Part shown: one piece after another, positions 12,950 to 22,362 of the stretch | How positions within the stretch are numbered: the first letter of the stretch is position 1 | Layout: each line of letters begins with the position of its first letter | NCBI GenBank assembly: GCA_963995505.1 | Contig: OZ023183.1 | Span: 16,240,671 to 16,304,670, forward strand | DNA from: Hypericum androsaemum | Lineage: Eukaryota; Streptophyta; Magnoliopsida; Malpighiales; Hypericaceae | Length of the DNA stretch: 64,000 bases | Direction: 5' to 3' | Notes under the pieces: model-generated | Seen by the model: the letters and a program-made list of their open reading frames with translations, nothing else | The model's database searches: none | Told to the model about the DNA's origin: nothing | Made by a program: the position numbers and the translations under genes

Positions 12950-14204
12950 TGTTGGAGAATTGGTTTATTAACCAAGGAAGAGATGGCCCAATACAACTGA
13001 GTGTATTGGGCTTTGGCCCAAATATTTAATTAGAGGGAGAATCCTAATTAAATATAATAACTAAGTAATTAGTAGGCAACTTTGAGCTAATTTAATTAAA
13101 GGTCACACCAATTGATTTTGGGTATTTGTGAGATCAATACGAAGCTCGTTGATAGAGCTTCGTAACGATATATAACACTTGCAAAAATCTAATTCTCGGG
13201 GTGAATAAAAATTAGCTTTAAAGTGGTATAGTTGTTATTAAAATAAGCACAATCCCACATTGGTTAGCGCACCATGCTGAGACAAGTTTATAAGGGACTA
13301 GAAGTCTAGCATGGGTAAACTGGTGGAGAAGGGAGAGGCTCCTCGCGCCGTCCGTCCGTCCGTCTGGAACGGCTCGGCTCGGCACGCACGCATGCACACG
13401 CGCGCGCCCCGCCCCATCCCGGGCCGGGTTCGGGCTCGGGCTCGGGCTCGGGTGCGGGTTACGGGTTGCGGGATTATGGGTTTGTGGGTTTGTGGGAATT
13501 GTTCCAGGTTCCAGGGCCTTATCTTTTTAGAACTGGGCCGGACTTGTTGTAGCGATCCTAGGCCCAAAAAGTCCTCTGGGCTTCTTGGACTTCCGTTTGG
13601 ACAAGCCCACGTTCTGGAACCTTCTCTTGCCAGCTGCCATTTGAATTTAAATTTAAATTTTAAATTCATGAGAGTAACAGCCTATTTATGGTGGGAGTTT
13701 TATGGGTCTTGTAATAGCCCATTTAATGGGTGGGTTAATGGCCCTATTAAATCCGGATTTGGCTGTTGGAGGTCCAAGGCTGCCTATAAAAGGAGCCCAC
13801 CTCCTTCATTCCAAATCACCCCAGCTCTTCATCTCTTCAGAGCTCTCTACTTCTCCCTCCTTAGCATAGCATTTCTCACTTTCATTGTGTCGGAGTTCTA
13901 AGGCTACGAAAGGTTCAAAAGGTGTGCTATAGTACTTCCTATAGTACTCGAGATTGGGCGTTGTACCTTGGGAGCTCTATTACCCACGGAGGCCTGAAGC
14001 ATATAGGCAGGTAATAAGAGTTTAAGGGCACACGGTTAAACTGTGGCCTCGTCCAGGATTCAATCTGAAATCCTAACTTGAAGACGAAGGTGTTACATAC
14101 TTACCTACAAGTGTGATCGTGAGCATTCTTTAAACTCCTCTCTTTATATGCTTACGATTTGTATTTACATACTCATGCCATAATTTACTAATATTTGTCT
14201 AACA
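12950..14204 (+). repeat. 3' LTR of the Copia element
   Basis: A 1255-bp partner of the 6522-7732 repeat, in the same orientation and very similar throughout. It keeps the 24-bp segment missing from the 5' LTR and has an extra TTCAAAAGG near 13912. A TATA-like CTATAAAAGG lies at about 13784. Its last bases TCTAACA differ by one base from the 5' LTR end. Confidence 0.93.
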
Positions 14205-14230
14205 GTAATAACTTACATTAAAAAAACCCC
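14205..14230. mobile_element. Outer tip of the right TIR of the split MULE
   Basis: The bases after the Copia 3' LTR (AACTTACATTAAAAAAACCCC) align in reverse complement with the outer left TIR of the MULE at 3073-3100, which reads GGGTTTTTTGTCTGTGAGG. This explains where the missing end of the 3073-6521 element went. Confidence 0.65.
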
Positions 14231-14281
14231 GATGATTTTGTCTGTCTGTTTTGGTTATGTCATTCTTGATGTTGGGATGCC

Positions 14282-14863
14282 TAGGGATGAGCATTTGGAT
14301 GATCTGAATCTGAATTATTCGAATTTCTTATTATCCAAAATTAGTATTTCTCGATCCGAATCCGAATAGTGAATTATCCAAAATCTGAAATTCAAAATTA
14401 TTTTGGATACAGATTCAGATAATCTAAATTATCCGAATTAAACAAAGCAAATGATTGCGATTAAAGCCAATACAAAGTAAATGATTTCCTGTGAGATTTG
14501 GGTCTTATTAAAAAGCATCTTCCAAAATTACAATGGCCAATCAGATATAAAAATCTCAAAGAAGTACTAAAATGAACTGATTTATAACCCACAGTGGCCA
14601 AACGACCAAGAGAAGCCATCGTAAATGAATTTGAATAGGTGAGGATAGGAGGAGATGGATTAAAAATTTGGCCCAGCCCAAACTCCTTTACTTAGAAATT
14701 AAAAAGTTCGGATATTCGAATATTCGGATAATCCGAATTTCTATTTTTCTATCCGAATCCGAACACGATTCCAAAATAAAATTTTTGGATAATTCAAATC
14801 CGAATACAATATTATCCGAATCCAAAAAATATTTCAGATATCGTATTTTTTTTCTCACCTCTA
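14282..14863. mobile_element. hAT-type MITE rich in TCCGAAT/ATTCGGA
   Basis: Ends are TAGGGATGAG and CTCACCTCTA, short imperfect inverted repeats of the kind seen in hAT elements. Eight-base flanks GGGATGCC (14274-14281) and AGGATGCC (14864-14871) fit an 8-bp target duplication with one change. The subterminal 150 bp on each side are packed with ATCCGAAT and ATTCGGAT words, typical of hAT transposase-binding arrays. There is no coding capacity. Confidence 0.75.
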
Positions 14864-15241
14864 AGGATGCCTATGTACTGGCTCCAATCCTGTAGACAAT
14901 TACCTTTTAGACTGTGCATCCCTCACAGATACTACAGTAGGCGACAGTGTTTTTGACACTTTGTAGCTGATAGTTCTTCCTCCAAGCTTCTTTCGACCCC
15001 TTCGAGCATTTTCGCCAATAACCAGTTGGGGTTGGTTTTTTGTTTGAGATAATTACTCTCAGGATCTCAGGGTATAGTCAAATAGACTCAGAGAACCTTG
15101 TAGTTTCCCTACTAATTACTGAGCCCCTGTAGTTTGATTATTATTATACATTTTGATCTCTGGCTGATGTCAGCCTTTTTTTCTTCCTTTTTTGTCATAG
15201 AAATGACTTTTATGCTCTCACACAAAAACAAAACAAAAAGA

Positions 15242-15661
15242 GTCTTCGTGAGAGAGACTCACCAATCCAACGCCGACTCGTCCCGCTCCCTCCTCGACCC
15301 CACCCCCGACGTGAGGGTGTTCGTGTACGACTTTCCGCCCAGATTCAACTCCGACTGGCGGGCCGACGACCGGTGCTCCTCCCACTTGTTCGCTTCCGAG
15401 GTGGCCATCTACCGCGCCTTGTTAAACGACGGCGTATTCAGGACGCTCGACCCGTACGAGGTCGACTTCTTCTTTGTCCCCGTCTACGTGGCCTGCAACT
15501 TCAGCACCGTTAATGGGTTCTCCGCCATTGGCCACGCCCGCTCCCTCCTCTCCTCCGCCGTCGACCTCGTCTCCTCCTCATTCCCCTTCTGGAACCGCTC
15601 CTCCAGCTCCGACCACGTCTTCGTCGCCTCCCACGACTACAACGCTTGCTTCCACGCCATG
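15242..15661 (+). pseudogene. Orphan exon of a GT47 exostosin-like glycosyltransferase
   Basis: The exon encodes part of a plant GT47 (exostosin domain) protein: VRVFVYDFPPRF, then RCSSHLFASEVAIYRALL, RTLDPYEVDFFFVPVYVACN, FSTVNGFSAIGHARSLL and FWNRSSSSDHVFVASHDYNA. GT47 enzymes work in the Golgi on cell-wall polysaccharides or glycoproteins. A GTACCT donor follows the Met codon ending at 15661, but no continuing exon with the rest of the catalytic domain exists before the next gene. The open frame extends upstream to 15134 through AT-rich, unlikely coding DNA. The exon is strikingly GC-rich against its surroundings. It is most likely a captured or broken gene piece, or the first exon of a gene with a missing body. 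Confidence 0.7.
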
Positions 15662-16128
15662 GTACCTACATTATACCATATCCTCTCTTCAATATATCTC
15701 GTGTTTTGTGATTAAATTATTATTTTTTTCTTTAGGAGGAGAGGGTAATTATCTCTTTTTGTTTTGTTGTTTATTTCTCGAGTTAAATTTTCTATTGTGG
15801 TGTCAAATTAGTACCGTCATGGTTAAATTTTCTGCAGTTTTGTCGAATTATTCGATTTGGGTTACTTAATGTTGGTCGATTTTTTTTATCTGGATCCTAA
15901 TTTATTTTTGTTTGTAGAAATGACAAATGTCTCTCTAGTATTTAACTATGGTGGTCTCCTGTCCTAATTTATTTTTCTTTTTTGCGGGTAGATTGTTATG
16001 TTTTTTTTAAATAACTCAAAGATGATGTGGCATTTTTTAGATGACAAAGACGTCATGTCAGCTGATGATGTGTTGCTGATGATGTGTTGCCGTTGATAAA
16101 AAAAAATTCTTTTTTTAATTTAGAACTA
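15662..16128. other. Non-coding DNA after the GT47 exon
   Basis: AT-rich DNA with no further GT47 exon. Short direct repeats of GATGATGTGTTGC occur near 16065-16092. Confidence 0.5.
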
Positions 16129-16312
16129 CTTGGTATCCGGTCCATTGGGCCGACTAATCCAAGTTCGAGCCGGGTAGGACCTTTGAAATGTGACAAAGCT
16201 CTCTCAACAAGTATTTAACACTGCTGTGTTCCCAATGACTCGAACTCGAGACCTTGGTTAAGCTAGAAAAACTCTCTGACCAGTTGATCTAAGTGCTTGT
16301 TGGTTCGGAAAA
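16129..16312. repeat. Dispersed retroposon-like repeat, copy 1
   Basis: It shares the word CGACTAATCCAAGTTCGA and flanking similarity with 32647-32752, as far as a shared ATTTGAA/CTTTGAAA and AACAAGTATTTAA. The ending contains CGAGACCTTGGTTAAG and ACCAGTTGATCTAAGTG, phrases of a kind I associate with dispersed plant repeats. A SINE-like nature is a guess; no clear target duplication was found. Confidence 0.45.
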
Positions 16313-18402
16313 AATACTTTAAGAGTCTTATTTGACTCATTTAGAAAAGTACATGAGCTTACATGGACTACTTTCAAGTATGATGCTAATTGAATCTTTT
16401 GAGATAGTAGAAAGACTTATTTGACTTTTATTCCTATTATAAATATTACAAACTTTGTCGCCGCACAAAAATGTTTTCCCCTTGCAATTATTTATTCTCC
16501 TTTTCTTTATTTTTTTTCGAGGGGCTATTCTCCTTTTCTTTAGAAGGGCTACATTTATTTATTCTCGGTACCCTATAAACACTAGTTACATCAACTTGTA
16601 AATATTTGTTGGGAGAACTTTGTCATACTCAAATAACACATACAACTTGAATCTGGAAAAATACAAGGTAATATCTCGCCCCCAAAAAAAATACAAGGTA
16701 ATATAATCCGAAAAATTGATTCATAGTACCCTTCAATAGTAGTTCGATATATCTACATTTTCATGAAATTACAGAGGCCACTATCAGGTTGCGGGCCCAA
16801 AAAGGAGCAGGCTATAGTGATTGGGTTTTCTTAAATTATGGGTTACTGTATTGGGCACATAGATATTCTGTTTTCTGGGCCATTGAAGAACTCCAATCAC
16901 TGGTAGAACATCTTCCAACTGTCGGCCCACAAACTGACCTAAGAATATCGAGTGTCCGGATATTAAGTGTACAAGAAAAATAAATGTCACGAAATTATCT
17001 TGACGTGCCTAAATCCTAGCTCCGGAAATCTATAATTTTCCATGATATATGTATCCTCGGGACTTTTTTCACTAACTAAAATAAAATCATAATTTTACCA
17101 ATAAAATGGCATGAGTCAATGTCAGTGTTACATGCTTTCCACTGTGATTTAATCTTGAAAAATGTTCTCTCGGATGTACAGGTTTTTTAAATTATGGTCG
17201 ACTAATTCACAATAAGTCAACAAGTTCAAGAACCAAAAAATAGGATAAGTTTTGAAAATTTTGGAGCTCAATAGTAAGCCAAAAGATCCCAAAGAAAAAA
17301 TCGCTAATGGGATTAACTTTAGCTAATCTTCGGTGGGGCCAATATATATTGTACAAATAAATGGATCACTAATTAATTAACTCTCCGCTCCGCAAAGAGC
17401 ATTAGGTACATATTTTCTACAAGCATAATAATTCTCGGCGGACTTTGGTCAACTAAAGTAACGAACGGGCACCTTTTTTAATCGCTAGTGTTCGGAATCG
17501 AAATTTCGACTTTCTTTAATCAATACGTACCACTCGGATTAACTCTCAGCCAAAGGCTACTTGCGTAACCTAGCAACTTCTACAAAGTTCCAGCGACGAA
17601 TTCCGTTTTAGGTAATTGCTTTTTTTTTGGTGGAATTTTAGGTAATTGCTTGCACGAAGCAACAACATAATTGGTTGCGCTTTCGCAATTATCGCAATAA
17701 TGACAGCGACAGCCACGACAATCATAACCCAAAGTTGCAAGGAATTTCATATGCCCAATGTTCACATCGGGTATTTTAACCCCTTAAACCAAGGAATTAG
17801 ATGTTCTTTTCAGCTATCCTGACTTTGCAGATCGAGAGTCGTGATAAAGGAAGAGGAAATTAATTGTAAATTAATCGAGCACCACCTGAGTTTAATCTCT
17901 GACATATAAATTTTTAAAAAAAATATAGAAAATAATAGTCGTGACCTTGATGGATGCTTAGGCATCCATGAAGGTCTCTTTCAGGGCAGATGTTTGAAAG
18001 AAAACATACATAAATTAGGGTCCAAGGCAAAGTGACACTGACAATTGTACACTTGTGGCAATAAATTATTCTTTCTTATCTTTATTTCTCTCTCTTTTTT
18101 TCCACCGTCCAACCGGGTTCCGGTGGCTTTCGTAGATTTAATTGAACCGGCGGGGTCCAAAAAAATCGTATCTGTATTGTATCTGTCACATCACATTATT
18201 TTAGGACGAAGAAATTCCCAGGAAGAAATCAACACGACCCATGTAATATCTAAAGATTTTGTCAAAATGTAATATCTAAAGATAAACATCATCTTTATTT
18301 AAAATTTTCTATTTTTCTTCCAATATTTTTTTTATTTTAGACTAGTTAATGTAAATATATCCAAGAAGAAGAAGGAGAAGAGATTGTACATGTTTATAAT
18401 CA
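16313..18402. other. Intergenic, no gene recognised
   Basis: Mixed AT-rich sequence. Short ORFs at 16784-16990 and 17580-17765 show no domain. Near 17608 and 17640 the phrase TTTTAGGTAATTGCTT is repeated. A polyadenylation region for the minus-strand gene at 18403-19169 would lie just left of 18403, where the sequence is AT-rich. Confidence 0.5.
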
Positions 18403-19169
18403 TCAACTAGAAACCTCATCGAGGAGCTTGTATCTTCTTACCTTGTTTCTAAACACATGTTTATGGATGGGCCCACTATTATTATTATTAGTATAATTAT
18501 TATTAATGCGTGATATATCCTCTGACCTTGTTCTTCTAAGCTTCATCTCCTCCAACTTCGCCCTTGTGATGATCCTCTTCCTGGTGGTGGTCGGTGAACT
18601 CTCCGGCGACGAACTTTTATTATTATTATTATTTATAGTTACTTGCTTCTTGATGGGGATAATATTGTTGCCGTTTTGGTTGACTTTGACTTGCAACTTC
18701 AAGCTACCTCCCGACGAGGACCTTCTCAATATTCCTCCGTTGATCTTCCTCCTCAAGAGATGATTAGTGTTGCCCTTGCTCTCCTCTTCGGAGTTGGTCT
18801 TGATCGAGGACGAGGAATTCGAAGAATTGTTGGACTTGTCTCTGTTGTTCTCTTCGTCGGTATTGCTCAAACACCAGTTGCAAACTTTGTACAAGTCCGC
18901 CTTCGGGTAGAGGTTGCTGCAGTACCTGTCAGCACATAAAAAATACATCTTTCAGGTCTCGAGTTCAAATCACGAGAGAATCCTTGTTCGGTCTTATCCA
19001 ATTCGAATAGGAATAAGGTATTATTTGGTTACCTATGTTGAGATCGGAATTGGCAAACAGTGCAGCGGAAGAGCTCATAAGAAAGGCCACAATCCCCACA
19101 CATGCAACACTCGGGCCTTGAGCCTGCTGGCCTGGGCGATGGTTCACTGGCTAATTTCATTGTCATCAT
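18403..19169 (-). CDS. Small PHD-type zinc-finger protein, two exons
   Basis: Exons 19033-19169 and 18403-18925 join at GT/AG borders into a 219-residue frame. Residues 21-64 have the C4-H-C3 spacing of a PHD finger: C21, C24, C36, C39, H45, C48, C61, C64 (segments ELFRCTVCQFRSQHR and YKVCNWCL). This family is plant-specific and of unclear role; PHD fingers usually bind histone tails or other proteins. The rest is low-complexity Asn/Ser with basic patches (KRIITRAKLEEMKLRRTRSE, near residue 155). I chose the ATG at 19169, one of three close Mets (MMTM), because the frame upstream is CT-repeat leader. An ATG at 19259 would add 30 residues. A TATA-like motif lies at 19265-19273. Confidence 0.82.
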
Positions 19170-19206
19170 CTTAACTTTTTCTGAGTTTATTTCGAGGACA
19201 AAACGA

Positions 19207-19224
19207 GAGAGAGAGAGAGAGATT
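19207..19224. repeat. (GA)n microsatellite in the 5' leader of the PHD gene
   Basis: GAGAGA run of about 17 bases, read as CT repeats in the minus-strand transcript. It lies between the TATA-like site and the start codon. Confidence 0.7.
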
Positions 19225-19264
19225 AGGCAGGAGGCCTTACGGGAAGAGTTAATTGGCAAAAAAG

Positions 19265-19273
19265 GTATATATG
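19265..19273 (-). promoter_or_regulatory. TATA-like box upstream of the PHD gene
   Basis: On the minus strand the sequence reads CATATATAC, about 95-105 bp upstream of the chosen start codon. That leaves room for a leader containing the CT repeat. Inferred from position and composition only. Confidence 0.45.
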
Positions 19274-19720
19274 GAGCGAGGATACATGAGGGGTAGACGG
19301 TCCTTTATTGGACACGTTAAAGTTAAAGTTAAAGAAGAACATTTTCCTCCGTGTCCGAAAGGGTAGTACTGTAATTTCATATTCCCTTGGCCATAAAATA
19401 TTGTCTCTGTGGGGTCCTTTTTTATATTTGATTGATATCTTAATAGTTGGCTCCATCTAGAAATTTGGTGTCATTTTCCAGGATTTAGTTATTTATTTTC
19501 GGGTTTTTGTTCATAAATTCAAGAAATATGATATTCATTGTGTCTTTTATAAGTATATTTTCATTCATCGCCAAAGAACCCTCCACAAATAATTACATTA
19601 TTAGTGCCAATGGTACCTCATTTTAGATATTAAATAACGTATATCGTACAATTATAATAATATATGGTATCTAAGTACAAACCAAAAATAACATCAGAAG
19701 TATAAATGACGTTCATTGTG

Positions 19721-20681
19721 GGAATTTTTTCTGAAATGGGCAAAAAACATATATATTTTCCGTAAATAGGTAAAAAGTTATACATATTCTCAAAATAGGT
19801 TGAAAGATTATTTAATATTAAAAAATACTGCACGTCAAAATTATGGGTAAACTTGATTCAATTTCGTAAACTTGATTTTGTTACAAATTATGGGTAAACT
19901 TGATTCAATTCGTAAATTTATCCAAATACTTTGATCTGAATTTATCAAAATATACGGATAAACTTGATTCAATTTGTAAATTTATCTCAATACTTTGATC
20001 TAATTATATCAAAATATACTTATATTTTTACTTACAATAATGTAAAAAATGTAAACAAGCACACACAAAAATTGAAGTGGAGGTGCCAAACAAATTTACC
20101 CATAATTTGTAACACAGTTCACCCTAAAAATTTTTTAATGACTTTTTCTAACAGAGTTCACCCTAAAAATTATCTTAAAAATTAAATTTCAAGATAGTGA
20201 CCTATGTTCGGGTTAAAAGAGCTCCATGTTTATTTGAATAATAATCTTATTCGAAAATAGATTGTATTTAATTTTCTATTTATTGTAACATTCGCTAAGT
20301 AATTTTCTATTTATTGTAACATTCGCTTAAGTAATTTATTTATTTGAATAATAATTTTCTATTTTTTCCTTGTTTTAAGTAAAAATATAAGTATATTTTG
20401 ATAGATTCAGATCAAAATATTGAAATAAATTTACGAATTGAATCAAGTTTATCCATATATTTTGATACATTCAGATCAAAGTATTTAGATAAATTTACGA
20501 ATTTAATCAAATTTACCCATAATTTGTAACAAAATCAATTTTATTCTATGACATTTTTTTTGAATCTAAAAAAATTATTTTTTAATATTAAATAATCTTT
20601 CAACCTATTTTAGAAATATGTATAACTTTTTGTCTATTTAGAGAAAAAATATATTTTTTTCCCATTTTCAGAAAAAATCCC
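19721..20681. mobile_element. Fold-back MULE-type element with long inverted repeats
   Basis: The perfect 9-bp flanks TTCATTGTG (19712-19720 and 20682-20690) mark a target duplication. The left end GGAATTTTTTCTGAAATGGG is inverted at the right end. The inverted repeats extend some 300 bp each and contain repeats of the phrase AAACTTGATTCAATT with TTATC/AAATTTA blocks. There is no coding capacity. The TIRs differ from all other families here. Internal tandem duplications occur at 20107-20173 and 20271-20336. Confidence 0.88.
20271..20336. repeat. Two tandem copies of a ~34-bp unit
   Basis: The phrase TTTTCTATTTATTGTAACAT occurs twice in direct succession, each followed by TCGCT. It lies in the loop of the fold-back element, so it could have arisen by slippage on a hairpin. 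Confidence 0.7.
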
Positions 20682-20690
20682 TTCATTGTG

Positions 20691-22362
20691 TTATAGAGAT
20701 GTCACACATCAAAGATACCTTCTCGAGGGAAAAGTCTTGGAGAGTTGTCCAAGTGGAGCACAACTCTAGTTCCTTAATTTCTCGGTGTGGTTATTAGGTT
20801 AACTACCTTGATATTTCATTTAAATAATTTTTATTTGTTGAGACTTGATATTACTACACTATTATTTGTGAGTGATAGACTTTTTTATAAGTGTAAACAT
20901 TTTATTTATCTATTATTTTAAAATTTTGAACTTAGATATAAAGAACTCGTTAATGTCGTGTAAACGAACACGAATATTCTAGATGACCAAGACTTGGTAA
21001 CAAGTCAGTGGAATAGCTTCGCTCCCAAGGATTACGCAAGGGGACGCGCATAATATGAGGATCCCACCGAACGGGGTCGTAGTCGCGGGCCGTATGTACT
21101 AAGGCAAGTTTCTTCCAATTTCAATCAATCAGGTCACTTTAAGCAGCGCACAAAATTACAAATATCGCCCTTGGCCCTCCACAAAGAGTTAAAAACAGTT
21201 CAAGTGACTGACTCTTCGTGGAAAACAACTTTGAGACCTGAAAGGATCAGAAAAAAAATTAGAACCAAGAATGAGTCTACCCCGATCAGTCAACACCACC
21301 ATTTAGACCACCACCGGTGGGACGAGTAATTTTATGATAATCATTTTTTATAAGATCCAAATCATAATATTCCCCCGTGCAAGGGTTGCTACTACCTTCA
21401 TAAATTATTTCTCGGTCGTCTGGTTCACATGCCCCAAACACTAAACTAATCTCGACCAAATTTGTGTGTCCAGCTAAGCTAATTATACGAAAGTTGAGTT
21501 GTATTAACTATTAAGAACCCAACAACACAAGCGGTAGGCCCACCCATAAAGGTGTCTGCACATGTAAACCACGTGCTTCAAACGATTGTCCTCGCTGTCC
21601 AAAAGGTAGAAAAGAAAACAAAAGAAGAAGAAGAAAGGCGACAACTTCATGCGAAAATGCAATTACAAGTTGACACTACCAGGTCATTGAAAGGGTAAAA
21701 ATAACTCATCTTTTCTGATCCGACTCCGACTCGAATCCAAGTTAATTGACTCGCAACTCAATTCTAGCATCTTCGCCAACATGTCCAGTGTAGCTCCAAA
21801 CTTTATTTTAAAGATATACACAAGTGCAACTAAAGGATCGGAGCAAGCTGGTACGTGTACATGGGCAGATCTATACAGCATTTACATGTGCCAAAAGATG
21901 GAGCCTGACTATACAGACCACCGCAAGGAGAACCTCTGTATGAGGCAAGGCTAACCTAACCTGTACAAATAATATAGTCGCGGTGGTGCGGGTGGGATCC
22001 CAAAGACGAAAAAGATGCCGCGATTTTAAAGTACTAACCAGCAAAACCTCTGCAGCTACCATCTAGTGACGAACAAGATGCACCAAGATTTTCAGGGCCA
22101 AGCAACATCTGACTTTAAGAGATAAATCGATCAGACCTTTATTAAATCGGTAATATTTCAACCGGAAGAGTTCATTTCACCGCTGATATATTATACCCAT
22201 CAGCCTGGTCAGTATATAAAACACGAGATTATCCTTCATTTTGAGTTGAGTTTAAGAAACTTAGAACACTCGTATCTACTGTCTACTAGAATGTAGTGAT
22301 ATGAATAAAACTGAGAGAAAAGAAAATGCCATTACCAGCTGTTGTTGGAGACAATACCGCCA
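20691..22362. other. Intergenic DNA and probable 3' UTR of the ASG2-like gene
   Basis: No coding frame or RNA gene is supported. The part just left of 22363 must hold the 3' UTR of the minus-strand ASG2-like gene; the exact poly(A) site is not visible. The rest is unremarkable AT-rich sequence. Confidence 0.5.

Larger units (their letters stand above)
6522..14204 (+). mobile_element. Ty1/Copia LTR retrotransposon, full-length but inactivated, nested in a MULE
   Basis: Direct LTRs (6522-7732 and 12950-14204) enclose one gag-pol frame on the plus strand (8234-12349). The element starts TGTTGGAG and ends AACA. Five-base flanks GTAAC (6517-6521) and GTAAT (14205-14209) are consistent with a 5-bp target duplication carrying one change. 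A purine tract GTGGGGGAT (about 12941-12949) directly precedes the 3' LTR. No standard initiator-Met primer site is visible after 7732. The order protease, integrase, reverse transcriptase, RNase H places it in Copia. It interrupts the right TIR of the 3073 MULE, so it is the younger insertion. Confidence 0.95.

Noticed and set aside
16129..16312. tRNA gene suggested by AGTTCGAGCC
   Set aside because: No acceptor stem or D arm could be fitted around the T-loop-like word; it is better read as a dispersed repeat.
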